Below are positions 26,390-34,504 of a stretch of 64,000 nucleotides of DNA, piece after piece. This DNA is from Bacteroidaceae bacterium (GTDB lineage: Bacteria; Bacteroidota; Bacteroidia; Bacteroidales; Bacteroidaceae). The notes under the pieces are model-generated. The model had not been told where the DNA came from, made no database searches, and saw only the letters and a list, made by a program, of their open reading frames with translations. Position numbers and translations under genes: made by a program. The stretch lies in assembly GCA_017647225.1 (NCBI GenBank), contig JAGCLA010000023.1:124001-188000 (forward strand). The letters are read 5' to 3'. Each line of letters starts with the position of its first letter. Positions within the stretch are counted from its first letter, which is position 1.

Positions 26390-26429
26390 TATCGCCTTAA
26401 TTTCCAAAATTTTGAAAATTAAGGCGATA
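26390..26429. terminator. Terminator-like 40-bp near-perfect palindrome
   Basis: The arms starting TATCGCCTTAATTT pair over 20 bases with a single mismatch. It lies 26 bases downstream of the transporter stop on the minus strand and is followed on that strand by T-rich sequence and the T17 run, so it probably ends the aroQ-transporter transcript. Confidence 0.75.
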
Positions 26430-26455
26430 TGCAATTAGGACAGCTTCAATTAAAC

Positions 26456-27430
26456 CTATTTTTTATAACCATTCTTATGATTATGCTTATACAACTGCCA
26501 TGTATTTACAAGATTATGCCACAGCGAATAGAAACCGCCGGCAATGGCTGTAACGGGTGTAAGAAAGGTATATGCAAACCAAATGGCGAAAACGGTGTTC
26601 TTCTGTCCCAATGATTGACCGCCCGTAATAATCTCTCCGTTGCGTGCGCCAATAAAACGTCCAAAAGCGAACTGCGCCAGACAACACACCAACGACACCC
26701 CGGCTATACCTGCCATAACACCTATGGAGAGGTTGCTATGTACAATGGCACGTGTCGTCATTGCTATGGCAAGCGACAACGCTACAAGCCACAAATAAAA
26801 GGGGAGATTACGCCCTTTGGTAACAAGCATTTTATGCACTCCCGGCATAAACTTACGTAACAGTTCCGCACATATCAAAGGACAGAGCAACAACGGGAAC
26901 ACCTTTGCCATAATAAGCATGAACGATGCCGACAGCGACATTCCCTCAACAGGGTGCGAGAATGTAAGAAACAGCGGAGCCACAAGAGCTACCGCAATGT
27001 TTATCTGCATTGTATAGGATATAAGCGATGCCGAATTTCCACCGAGCTTGGCGGTTATGACAGCCGCAGCAGTTGCTGTAGGACATAACAGGCACATCAT
27101 CGCAGCCTCAAGCAACACCTTCGTTACAAGTTCCATTTCCTTGAACAAGGCAATGGATAACGACAGCAGAATAAACGAGGTTATCTGGAACAGCAATAGC
27201 CAGATGTGCCATTTCGAAGGTTTAAGTTCCTTTATACGTACCTTGCAGAAGGTAACAAAGAGCATGGCAAATATAAGCCCGGGCTGAACGACAGATATGA
27301 TATCGGCTGCCACAGCGTGAGTAGTGTCAAACAGCGGAATGTTGACATAAAGGAGATACATCATCACACCGCCAATCATGGCAATGGGCAATGACCAGTC
27401 GCGAAGGAACTGATTGAATTTTACGTTCAT
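26456..27430 (-). CDS. BASS (bile acid:sodium symporter) family transporter
   Basis: A 324-residue inner-membrane protein with about nine or ten helices in the inverted-repeat arrangement of the BASS/ASBT superfamily. The conserved crossover segments appear as LLCPTATAAAVITAKLGG in the first half and GGQSLGQKNTVFAIW in the second, both typical sodium-site regions. Family members carry bile acids, pantoate, pyruvate or other organic anions, so the substrate cannot be named. The ATG shares its A with the aroQ stop codon (TAATG), a sign of translational coupling. That link suggests a shikimate-pathway acid as one candidate, by inference only. Confidence 0.88.
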   Translation of the reverse strand: MNVKFNQFLRDWSLPIAMIGGVMMYLLYVNIPLFDTTHAVAADIISVVQPGLIFAMLFVTFCKVRIKELKPSKWHIWLLLFQITSFILLSLSIALFKEMELVTKVLLEAAMMCLLCPTATAAAVITAKLGGNSASLISYTMQINIAVALVAPLFLTFSHPVEGMSLSASFMLIMAKVFPLLLCPLICAELLRKFMPGVHKMLVTKGRNLPFYLWLVALSLAIAMTTRAIVHSNLSIGVMAGIAGVSLVCCLAQFAFGRFIGARNGEIITGGQSLGQKNTVFAIWFAYTFLTPVTAIAGGFYSLWHNLVNTWQLYKHNHKNGYKK

Positions 27431-27858
27431 TACAAATTTGCCAAATACTCCAAACCCTCTTTATAACCGTCGAATCCCTTTCCGCAGATAGTTTTTTGTG
27501 CATAGAGCGACACAAAAGAGAACTTACGGAAATCCTCACGTGTGGAAATATCGGTAAGATGTACCTCTGCTGTAGGCAAAGCCACAGCTTTGAGGGCGTC
27601 AAGTATAGCCACACTTGTGTGTGTGTATGCAGCAGGATTGATGAGTATGCCGTCGAACACACCGTAAGCAGCCTGTATCTTATCGACAATCACGCCCTCG
27701 TGGTTCGACTGGAACAGTTCCACTTCGAGGCCGAGAGCCTCGGCAGAAGAACGTATAAAAGCCTGCAACGCCTCAAAGTTCCGTGCACCATACAACGCAG
27801 GTTCACGCAACCCCAAAAGATTGAGGTTCGGACCGTTTATAACCAATATTTTTTTCAT
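27430..27858 (-). CDS. aroQ: 3-dehydroquinate dehydratase, type II
   Basis: Catalyses the third shikimate step, 3-dehydroquinate to 3-dehydroshikimate, in the cytoplasm. The 142-residue protein has every type II landmark: NGPNLNLLGLREPALYG with the catalytic Tyr, the flexible lid following it, QSNHEGVIVDKIQ, INPAAYTHTSVAILDAL with the catalytic His, and EVHLTDISTREDFRKFS. The frame extends to 27876 but MKKILVINGPNLN at 27858 is the standard start. It follows pheA after about 300 non-coding bases on the same strand and is coupled to the BASS transporter gene. Confidence 0.96.
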   Translation of the reverse strand: MKKILVINGPNLNLLGLREPALYGARNFEALQAFIRSSAEALGLEVELFQSNHEGVIVDKIQAAYGVFDGILINPAAYTHTSVAILDALKAVALPTAEVHLTDISTREDFRKFSFVSLYAQKTICGKGFDGYKEGLEYLANL

Positions 27859-27951
27859 AAATTTAAATTCTTGCAAGAAACAATTTACGTTTTTCCACTC
27901 TTTTTATTGTACCCGAACCTACACTGCAATTTTGCCTTTTAGTTACATATT

Positions 27952-28154
27952 CAGCATAACGCTGTTATCGCCAACTTAAAACAACAAGGTAATAGTTTTA
28001 GGCAACGTGGGATTGGAGTAAAAAACAACAAGGTTAAATTATTAGTATAAATTGGGGATAACAAGGCTTGCAACGGTTTTGGGAACAGGAGTTTACTAAG
28101 CGTAAATGACTGTTTACAAAACCAAGCGTAACGCAGTTATCGCCAATTTAGACA
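27952..28154. repeat. Direct repeats in the pheA-aroQ spacer
   Basis: The 302-base gap 27859-28160 holds no gene. AGCATAACGCTGTTATCGCC (27953 onward) and AGCGTAACGCAGTTATCGCC (28125 onward) begin two roughly 31-base direct repeats about 171 bases apart with about four differences. Between them AAAACAACAAGGT occurs twice (27978-27990 and 28022-28034), and AAGCGTAA occurs once more near 28098. No terminal inverted repeats or open frame were seen. The core TAAC-GCT-GTTA is itself an inverted repeat, so protein-binding sites are possible. Confidence 0.6.
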
Positions 28155-28160
28155 ATAATT

Positions 28161-29303
28161 TTATATTATTTCGGCATACGTACCAAAATACCTAAACTGC
28201 TCCCCACACTCATGAAGTTCGCACATGAGAGAGAGGAACTCTTCGCTATATACAGAAGCCTCGATATCGAAGTAGAAACGATATTCAAACTCACGTTCGG
28301 GTATCTGACGGCTCTCAAGTTTTACAAGGTTGACACCTGTAGCATTGAAGCGCGACATGATGCGGAAGAGTGTTCCCGGACGGTTAGGTATGTTTATCAT
28401 TATACTTGTACGGTCTGCGCCTGAATATATCTTAGGCTCTTTTGCAATGCAGATGAAACGTGTATAGTTGTTGTCACGATTCTGGATTGCCGATTTAAGC
28501 ACTTGAAGCTGATAAAGTTCGGCACATAGGCGCGAAGAGAGAGATGCTTTTGTAGGGTCACCGCTCTGTGCAACCATACGGGCAGCTTCGGCAGTATTCT
28601 CACAAGCAATCACACGTACATTCTTCAAAGAAGAGAGGAATTCCGAGCATTGGTTAATAGCCTGCTGGTGTGAATAGATTTCACGGATATCTTCAAGTTT
28701 TGTTCCCGGAAGAGCAAGAATGGCATGGTCAACTTTAAGACGTACCGAACGTACAATGCTTACATTGTATTCAGAGAGCAAATCGTAAATGGCATTTACA
28801 GAACCGGCAAGAGAGTTCTCGATAGGGAGAACACCGAACTCGCAAAGACCGCTGCTTACGGCTTTGAATACACCCTCAAAGTTGTTCATATACATTATTT
28901 CGGGAAGGTCGAAAAGACGCTCCGATGCAAGGTGTGCATACGAGCCCTCACAACCTGCACAACCTACCGATGCGCGTTTTGGGAACGGCTGTGGAGGCAC
29001 TGATGCTATATTCTTGAACGAGTTGAAGAACTCGCTGCCCTCGGAAAGCATACGTGTCTCGTATGACTCGCTGAGGTCGAATATTGTGCGGTACAAGGTA
29101 CGTCCGTAACCCTCGAATTCGGGGCCAAGACGTTTTGACACGTTCTGCAGAACGGCACGCGCACGAGAGGGGTGATATACAGGCATATTGTTCTCTTTCT
29201 TATACTTGCCTATACCGGAAACCACCTGCATACGACGTGCGAAGAGGTCACACATTTGAGAATCTATCTCATCAATTTCCTTACGAAGTTTTTCCAAATC
29301 CAT
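28161..29303 (-). CDS. pheA: Bifunctional chorismate mutase / prephenate dehydratase (P-protein)
   Basis: Makes phenylpyruvate from chorismate for phenylalanine synthesis. The 380-residue protein has an AroQ-type chorismate mutase (about 1-85: LRKEIDEIDSQMCDLFARRM), a prephenate dehydratase domain (about 110-290: GCEGSYAHLASERLF, LPIENSLAGSVNAIYDLL, SHQQAINQC, and the NNYTRF motif with the catalytic Thr) and a C-terminal ACT domain (about 300-380: NIPNRPGTLFRIMSRF, LVKLESRQI) for feedback by phenylalanine. It is the last gene of the aroF-tyrA-aroB-aroA-pheA run, 68 bases after aroA. Related Bacteroides clusters have an aminotransferase beside pheA; none is present here. Confidence 0.95.
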   Translation of the reverse strand: MDLEKLRKEIDEIDSQMCDLFARRMQVVSGIGKYKKENNMPVYHPSRARAVLQNVSKRLGPEFEGYGRTLYRTIFDLSESYETRMLSEGSEFFNSFKNIASVPPQPFPKRASVGCAGCEGSYAHLASERLFDLPEIMYMNNFEGVFKAVSSGLCEFGVLPIENSLAGSVNAIYDLLSEYNVSIVRSVRLKVDHAILALPGTKLEDIREIYSHQQAINQCSEFLSSLKNVRVIACENTAEAARMVAQSGDPTKASLSSRLCAELYQLQVLKSAIQNRDNNYTRFICIAKEPKIYSGADRTSIMINIPNRPGTLFRIMSRFNATGVNLVKLESRQIPEREFEYRFYFDIEASVYSEEFLSLMCELHECGEQFRYFGTYAEII

Positions 29304-29371
29304 ATCTTTATTTTTTAATTATTGTCATTATATAATCTACTCTTTAAGCAGGTAGAAAATGCTTGTATGTG

Positions 29372-30628
29372 TCATTCGACTGTTCCGCCTAGCATTGCAA
29401 AATCATCAAAGAATGTGGGATATGATTTCGCAACACAAGCGCTGTTGTCGATAGTTGTCACTCCTTTTGCCACGCACGACATTATTGCCGCAGACATTGC
29501 TATGCGGTGGTCGCCGAAACAGTTTACTATACCATTGGCAACAGGCTCACCACCATAAACGGTAAATGTGTCTTCACCAACCTGCGAGGCGATGCCAAAA
29601 GAGGCAAGCACCTGTCGCATGGCTTCAAGACGGTCGCTCTCCTTGAAACGCAAACGGCCGACACCCGTAAAGAGTGTTGTGCCCTGTGCCACAGCCGCAG
29701 CCACCGAGAGTATCGGCAAGAGGTCGGGAGTGTCGGTACAATCGAGTTCTGCTCCAAAAAGGTGTGACGGCATAGCTACCACACCGCTGTCGGCAACATC
29801 AATAAAGGCGCCCATGGAACGCAAATGGTCTATAACCTTACTGTCGCCCTGAAGCGATGCTGAATTCATTCCGCCAACAATTATGGGGCTCTTACCCGTT
29901 ACACCGGCAACAATCCAGAATGCCGCCGAAGACCAATCGCCCTCAACAGCTATTTCCGACGGCATGCGATACTGTTGTTTACCCTGTATCTTGAATATAT
30001 TTCCTTGTTGTTCTATTTTTATTCCTGCAATGCTCAACGCATCGAGTGTCATGGCTATATACGATGCACTTGTCATCACGCCCGTAACCTCAATCTCGCT
30101 GTCCGTGTCAGCCAACGGCAAGGCAAAAAGCAGACCGGTAAGATACTGCGACGAGATATTGCCAGGCAACGTATATCTGCCTCCCTGTAACATGCCGGTA
30201 CATCTTACAGGCAATTCATCTGCCGTCTGTTTTTCGAAGCAGATTCCATGAGCGGCAAGGACATTGCAAAGGTCGCCCATCGGACGTTGGGGCAACTTTC
30301 CGCCACCCACGAATGTGGCATCAGCACCAAGTACCGTAGCTACCGACATTAGAAAACGCAGTGTCGAGCCACTCTCGCCACAATCGAGCGTCGAGCCCTT
30401 AACAACCTTTATAGGGCTTATTTCGAATACTCCTTGGGAATATGTTATTGACGCTCCAAGCGCATTCAGACAACGCATTGTCGCTATTATATCGTCATTG
30501 ACGCTACTGCAATATATGGTACACGGCTCTGTGCCAAGAGCAGCACATATAAGCAAACGATGAGCCTGTGACTTTGAGGGGGGAGGCGCAACCACACCTT
30601 GCAGTATTCCCGAAACACACTTTTTCAT
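29372..30628 (-). CDS. aroA: 3-phosphoshikimate 1-carboxyvinyltransferase (EPSP synthase)
   Basis: Joins shikimate-3-phosphate and phosphoenolpyruvate to form EPSP. Diagnostic motifs in the 418-residue protein are PPPSKSQAHRLLICAALG near the N-terminus, DCGESGSTLRFLMSVA (the counterpart of the enterobacterial GNAGTAMR loop), GNISSQYLTGLLFALPL, DTPDLLPILSVAAA with the catalytic Asp, GVGRLRFKESDRLEAM and DHRIAMSAAIM. The divergent GESGST loop suggests a clade away from the E. coli type. It lies 4 bases after aroB and is cytoplasmic. Confidence 0.96.
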   Translation of the reverse strand: MKKCVSGILQGVVAPPPSKSQAHRLLICAALGTEPCTIYCSSVNDDIIATMRCLNALGASITYSQGVFEISPIKVVKGSTLDCGESGSTLRFLMSVATVLGADATFVGGGKLPQRPMGDLCNVLAAHGICFEKQTADELPVRCTGMLQGGRYTLPGNISSQYLTGLLFALPLADTDSEIEVTGVMTSASYIAMTLDALSIAGIKIEQQGNIFKIQGKQQYRMPSEIAVEGDWSSAAFWIVAGVTGKSPIIVGGMNSASLQGDSKVIDHLRSMGAFIDVADSGVVAMPSHLFGAELDCTDTPDLLPILSVAAAVAQGTTLFTGVGRLRFKESDRLEAMRQVLASFGIASQVGEDTFTVYGGEPVANGIVNCFGDHRIAMSAAIMSCVAKGVTTIDNSACVAKSYPTFFDDFAMLGGTVE

Positions 30629-30632
30629 AACA

Positions 30633-31682
30633 CTACCCCATAACCTTTACAAGCAGAGCATGCAACTCGCCAAGTTCAACATCAACAAGGGCGCAATCAC
30701 CAATGGCACGCGGCAAGACAACGGATATTGTTCCACCACGACGTTTCTTGTCGGAAAGAAGTGCATCAAAAATCTCATCTGCGCCATATTCGCAAGAGAT
30801 ATCAAAGCCGTATATTTCGAGTAACTGCGACAATTCTGCCGCCACGTCGCACAAACCGCACAAAGGAGCTATACGCGAAGCTATAACCATACCCTTTGCC
30901 ACCGCCTCGCCATGCGAGACGCCGAAATCACTAAGTTTCTCTATGGCATGACCGAAAGTGTGGCCAAAGTTCAGCAACCCACGCACTCCGTTGTCAAATT
31001 CGTCTTGCTGCACCACATCGCGTTTTATTTCCACACACCTTGCAACAACCTCGTCACGGTTGAATGGCAGGGATTGGAGTTTATCATACAGGGCACTGTC
31101 GAGAATCATACCGTACTTTATGACCTCGGCACAACCGTCACGATAAATATCCTTGGGCAAAGTATCCATTAACGCTGTGTCACAACAAACGAGTGTCGGC
31201 TGATAGAAACTGCCGACAAGGTTTTTTCCGGCAGGAATATCTATTGCTGTTTTTCCACCGACCGAACTGTCAACCGCCGCGAGCAGGGTTGTCGGTACCT
31301 GCACATATTTTATTCCACGCAGATAGAGTGAAGCCGACAAACCGCCGAGGTCGCCGACCACGCCACCACCAAAAGCTATAACGGCATCTTTGCGTGTTAT
31401 CTGTTCCTGTGCAAGGAAGTTCAGAAAAGCAAGCAGATTATCGGCACACTTCGATGCCTCGCCTGCCGGTATGACATATTTACAGGCATCATACCCCGAA
31501 CCTGCAAGATTATCCATTATGGCAGAGCCATAAAGAGTATCGACATTGCTGTCGGTAAGCACCGCCAAGCGGCACTCGCCCAATAATGGACGAATGAATT
31601 CACCGAGCTTGGCAAGCAAGCCTTGCCCAATGTGTATATCGTAACAGCGCGATGCGCTGACATTTATTGTCTTATATTGCAT
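30633..31682 (-). CDS. aroB: 3-dehydroquinate synthase
   Basis: Converts DAHP to 3-dehydroquinate with NAD+ and a divalent metal, the second shikimate step. The 349-residue protein shows the dinucleotide and active-site stretches FGGGVVGDLGGLSASLYLRG, VQVPTTLLAAVDSSVGGKTA, then the metal ligands in EVIKYGMI (Glu), LLNFGHTFGHAIEKL (His) and SHGEAVAKGM (His). It begins 9 bases after tyrA and ends 4 bases before aroA, so it belongs to one operon with them. Confidence 0.96.
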   Translation of the reverse strand: MQYKTINVSASRCYDIHIGQGLLAKLGEFIRPLLGECRLAVLTDSNVDTLYGSAIMDNLAGSGYDACKYVIPAGEASKCADNLLAFLNFLAQEQITRKDAVIAFGGGVVGDLGGLSASLYLRGIKYVQVPTTLLAAVDSSVGGKTAIDIPAGKNLVGSFYQPTLVCCDTALMDTLPKDIYRDGCAEVIKYGMILDSALYDKLQSLPFNRDEVVARCVEIKRDVVQQDEFDNGVRGLLNFGHTFGHAIEKLSDFGVSHGEAVAKGMVIASRIAPLCGLCDVAAELSQLLEIYGFDISCEYGADEIFDALLSDKKRRGGTISVVLPRAIGDCALVDVELGELHALLVKVMG

Positions 31683-31691
31683 ACCTGTCAG

Positions 31692-32519
31692 TTATTCCGC
31701 TTCCTCCTTTGCTATACGTCCGTCACGCAAAAGCCCACGCAGGGTGTCTGCATCATCAGCAACGATAGCATCGCGGTACTCCGCAAGCGAATTTATCAAC
31801 AAATCAAGTTCTGCGAGAAGATGTTCCTTGTTTTCGAGAAAGAGCTCTGTCCACATCCCCTCGTTCAAGCGCGACACACGTGTGAAATCGCGGAAGCTGC
31901 CCGCGCTATACCCTTTGTGCTGTTTCGCCGAAGGACTTTTTATAAAGGCATTCGATACCACGTGACACATCTGTGATGTGTAAGCAATCATCTTATCGTG
32001 GAAATCGGCTGTCGTTACAACAAATTTCTTGAAGCCTAAAGGCATAAGAGCCTGCTTCACACGGTCAAGAAGGGCAATGTCGTCATGCACAGGTGGCACA
32101 AGTATAAACGAAGCACCATTGAACAATGTAGGCTTGGAATACTTATAACCCGAAAATTGCAGACCTGCCATAGGATGACCACCAACGAACGTGAAGCCAT
32201 ATTTTTTGGAAAGAGCAAAGCCAAGAGAACAAATGACGTTCTTTGTTCCGCAGAAGTCCATTACCAATGTCTTTGAAGCTATAGAAGCCGAATTCTTTTC
32301 AAGATATTCGGCCGAAGCCTTAGGCGTTGCCGTCAACAGCAATATGTCGCATAGACAGATATTGTCGGCCGAAAGTTCCGCATCAACGACTCCCTCCAAA
32401 CGGGCAAAACCCGTAACATTCTCATTTATATCATAGGCATATATGGTGTGCCCGGCAACCTTGAACGCTTTGGCAGCCGAGCCTCCTATAAGTCCCAAAC
32501 CAACAACACCTACAACCAT
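31692..32519 (-). CDS. tyrA: Prephenate dehydrogenase
   Basis: Oxidatively decarboxylates prephenate to 4-hydroxyphenylpyruvate for tyrosine synthesis. The 275-residue protein opens with the Rossmann motif VVGVVGLGLIGGSAAKAF; the NAD preference is suggested by the acidic end of the second strand (YAYDIN). GGHPMAG with the catalytic-region His and the C-terminal helical dimer domain follow. There is no chorismate mutase fusion and no ACT domain, so it depends on the mutase in pheA and may lack direct tyrosine feedback. It starts 8 bases after aroF. Confidence 0.93.
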   Translation of the reverse strand: MVVGVVGLGLIGGSAAKAFKVAGHTIYAYDINENVTGFARLEGVVDAELSADNICLCDILLLTATPKASAEYLEKNSASIASKTLVMDFCGTKNVICSLGFALSKKYGFTFVGGHPMAGLQFSGYKYSKPTLFNGASFILVPPVHDDIALLDRVKQALMPLGFKKFVVTTADFHDKMIAYTSQMCHVVSNAFIKSPSAKQHKGYSAGSFRDFTRVSRLNEGMWTELFLENKEHLLAELDLLINSLAEYRDAIVADDADTLRGLLRDGRIAKEEAE

Positions 32520-32527
32520 AACTCCTA

Positions 32528-33541
32528 TTAGTGCATTATACTGCGAATCTCACGCACGCGCTGTGCCACCTCATCGAACTGCTCGGGAGTGAGCGACTGC
32601 GCACCATCACACAAAGCACATGAAGGATTGTTATGTACCTCGATGATAAGACCATCGGCGCCCGATGCACAAGCGGCGCAAGCCATAGGACGCACAAGGC
32701 GTGAAACGCCTGTCGCGTGGCTCGGGTCAACAACAACCGGCAAGTGTGTCAAACCATGCAATACAGGCACTGCAGCAAGGTCAAGCACGTTACGTGTATA
32801 GCTGTCGTAACTACGGATACCGCGCTCACAAAGGATTATCTGTTCATTACCCTCCGACATTATATATTCGGCACTCATGAGAAGTTCCTTCAATGTTGCC
32901 GACATACCACGTTTCAAGAGGATAGGCTTGTTGCTGCGACCAAGTTCCTTAAGCAGCTCAAAGTTCTGCATGTTACGCGCACCTACCTGAATAATATCGA
33001 CATCTGCGAACAAATCGAGGTGAGATATAGCCATAATTTCCGTAACGATAGGCAAACCTGTCACTTCGCGTGCCTTCATGAGCAACTGCAATCCCTCTGC
33101 GCGCAGACCCTGGAAATCGTATGGCGATGTACGTGGCTTGAAAGCACCACCGCGCAAGATATTTGCGCCCGATGCCTTAACGGCTTTTGCAACAGCCAAT
33201 ATCTGTTCCTCGCTCTCAACAGAGCATGGACCGGCCATAATGGCAAAGTTACCACCACCTATTTTCACCTCGTTCTCACCCTTGCCGACAGTGATTATCG
33301 TATCTTCGGGGTGGAAACTGCGGCTTGCACTCTTGAAAGGATCGGTCACACGTGTTACCCTGTCGATAATGTCAAGACCTGCAAGCAAGTCCATATCAAT
33401 TTTACGAGTATCACCAATAAGACCTATTACTGTCTGAATTTCACCTTCAGAGATATGCACTCTCACACCCTGCGACTCAAGCCAGTGAACAAGATTGTCC
33501 TGCTGAGCTTTTGTAACTCCATGTTTTAATACAGCTATCAT
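32528..33541 (-). CDS. aroF: 3-deoxy-7-phosphoheptulonate (DAHP) synthase, type I-beta with ferredoxin-like N-domain
   Basis: Commits carbon to aromatic biosynthesis by joining PEP and erythrose-4-phosphate. Residues 1-70 ([20 protein letters not shown] onward) form the ferredoxin-like regulatory domain seen in Thermotoga DAHP synthase, where it mediates feedback by tyrosine or phenylalanine. The barrel follows: [89 protein letters not shown]. The chorismate mutase often fused to this enzyme in Bacteroides is absent. The start is ATG 33541; an upstream in-frame extension to 33586 is poor. It heads the operon, behind a promoter at 33653-33685. Confidence 0.95.
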   Translation of the reverse strand: MIAVLKHGVTKAQQDNLVHWLESQGVRVHISEGEIQTVIGLIGDTRKIDMDLLAGLDIIDRVTRVTDPFKSASRSFHPEDTIITVGKGENEVKIGGGNFAIMAGPCSVESEEQILAVAKAVKASGANILRGGAFKPRTSPYDFQGLRAEGLQLLMKAREVTGLPIVTEIMAISHLDLFADVDIIQVGARNMQNFELLKELGRSNKPILLKRGMSATLKELLMSAEYIMSEGNEQIILCERGIRSYDSYTRNVLDLAAVPVLHGLTHLPVVVDPSHATGVSRLVRPMACAACASGADGLIIEVHNNPSCALCDGAQSLTPEQFDEVAQRVREIRSIMH

Positions 33542-33652
33542 AAGTTTATTATTTTTCTTTTTACCGATTACCAAATTACAGCACACATGGCAATCATTGA
33601 CATAATGTTCTTAAAATTTCAATATCCTTTGTAAAGTTTGTGCCAAACCTCA

Positions 33653-33685
33653 CCAATTTATGCAAAAATACAAATAAAGTTCAAA
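33653..33685 (-). promoter_or_regulatory. Probable promoter of the aroF-tyrA-aroB-aroA-pheA operon
   Basis: Read on the minus strand: TTTG (33685-33682), a 21-base spacer, then TAAATTGG (33660-33653), one mismatch from the TAnnTTTG box. Initiation near 33646 gives a leader of about 105 bases before the aroF ATG. An alternative box TATTTTTG (33670-33663) has no matching -33 element. Confidence 0.5.
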
Positions 33686-33829
33686 TCTCCTATATTTTTG
33701 CAAACGTTGAACAATAAAACAGACTTTTTTTACACCTATTTAATAAATTTAATAAAAAATTAGGGGCAAATCGCCATGTAAAATTGAAATACGGATAAAC
33801 GTGGGTATCGATTATTGTAAACTTTTGCA

Positions 33830-33837
33830 TAAATTTG
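33830..33837 (+). promoter_or_regulatory. Probable -7 box for DUF805 gene
   Basis: TAAATTTG matches the Bacteroides -7 consensus exactly, 45 bases before the ATG at 33882. No TTTG is found at the proper distance upstream. The remainder of the 340-base divergent gap 33542-33881 is AT-rich and shows no gene. Confidence 0.45.
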
Positions 33838-33881
33838 CAACAAAATACTTACAAAACACATAACAAATAAAAACAACAATC

Positions 33882-34397
33882 ATGTATTGCAGAAATTGTG
33901 GTAAAGAGATTCTCGACAAAGCTGTCGTTTGTATCCATTGCGGAGTAGAAACAAAAACAGGAAACAAGTATTGCCCAAATTGCGGTGAGGCGCATGACCC
34001 ATTGGCTATATATTGCGTAAAATGTGGTCATTCTTTTATCAAGCGTAACGATTCATTTGCAATGAGTGCAAACTCTTTCGAAGAGGCAATTCTCACTTGC
34101 TTGAAAAAATTCGCGACATTTGAAGGCCGTGCCAACAGAACCGAATACTGGTCATGGTGGATATTCAGCCTGGTTCTCAGTTTGATAACATTTATTCCGG
34201 TTGTAGGCTGGTTGATTGGAGTTATATTCTTGATACCTTCTTTAGCTGTTGGAGCAAGACGTTTGCACGATATAGGCAAGAGCGGATTATTGCTGTTAGT
34301 AGGTCTTATTCCTGTATTGGGAGCTATCGCGCTGTTGATACTCTTCTGCCAACCAAGTCAGGAAGGCGACAACAGATATGGTGCAAACCCTAACTAA
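33882..34397 (+). CDS. Double zinc-ribbon DUF805 membrane protein
   Basis: A 171-residue protein with two N-terminal zinc ribbons (CRNCGKEI...CIHCG at 3-23 and CPNCGEA...CVKCGH near 31-50), a short linker, then a DUF805 domain: FEGRANRTEYWSWWIF, two or three membrane helices, SLAVGARRLHDIGKSG and a polar end (QEGDNRYGANPN). DUF805 proteins are small inner-membrane proteins of unknown role; ribbons facing the cytoplasm may sense metal or bind a partner. It is a single-gene unit divergent from the aro operon, with its own promoter box and a strong terminator. Confidence 0.88.
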   Translation: MYCRNCGKEILDKAVVCIHCGVETKTGNKYCPNCGEAHDPLAIYCVKCGHSFIKRNDSFAMSANSFEEAILTCLKKFATFEGRANRTEYWSWWIFSLVLSLITFIPVVGWLIGVIFLIPSLAVGARRLHDIGKSGLLLLVGLIPVLGAIALLILFCQPSQEGDNRYGANPN

Positions 34398-34451
34398 ATT
34401 TTTATTGTCATAAATTACGCTCTGCGCATAACAAACAGAGTATATATAACA

Positions 34452-34484
34452 AATTGAGGCGCTCCAGACTGGAGCGCCTCAATT
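34452..34484. terminator. Bidirectional intrinsic terminator
   Basis: A perfect 14-base stem (AATTGAGGCGCTCC with its complement) encloses AGACT. It separates the DUF805 gene from the convergent GH109-like gene and has A/T-rich flanks on both sides. Confidence 0.88.
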
Positions 34485-34504
34485 ATATAATAGCAAAGTT
34501 ATGC

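Noticed and set aside
32717..33529. A 270-residue frame on the + strand
   Set aside because: It lies entirely antisense to aroF, which is clearly the real gene, and is rich in Cys, His and Thr as expected of a shadow.
28161..33541. Aromatic gene block considered as horizontally acquired
   Set aside because: Codon use and style match the neighbours, and no mobile element or tRNA borders it.
33568..33603. An 11-codon frame on the minus strand in the aroF leader, ending in a Trp codon and stop
   Set aside because: It resembles an attenuator leader peptide, but it has no Phe or Tyr codons, no terminator/antiterminator pair follows, and short frames are expected by chance.
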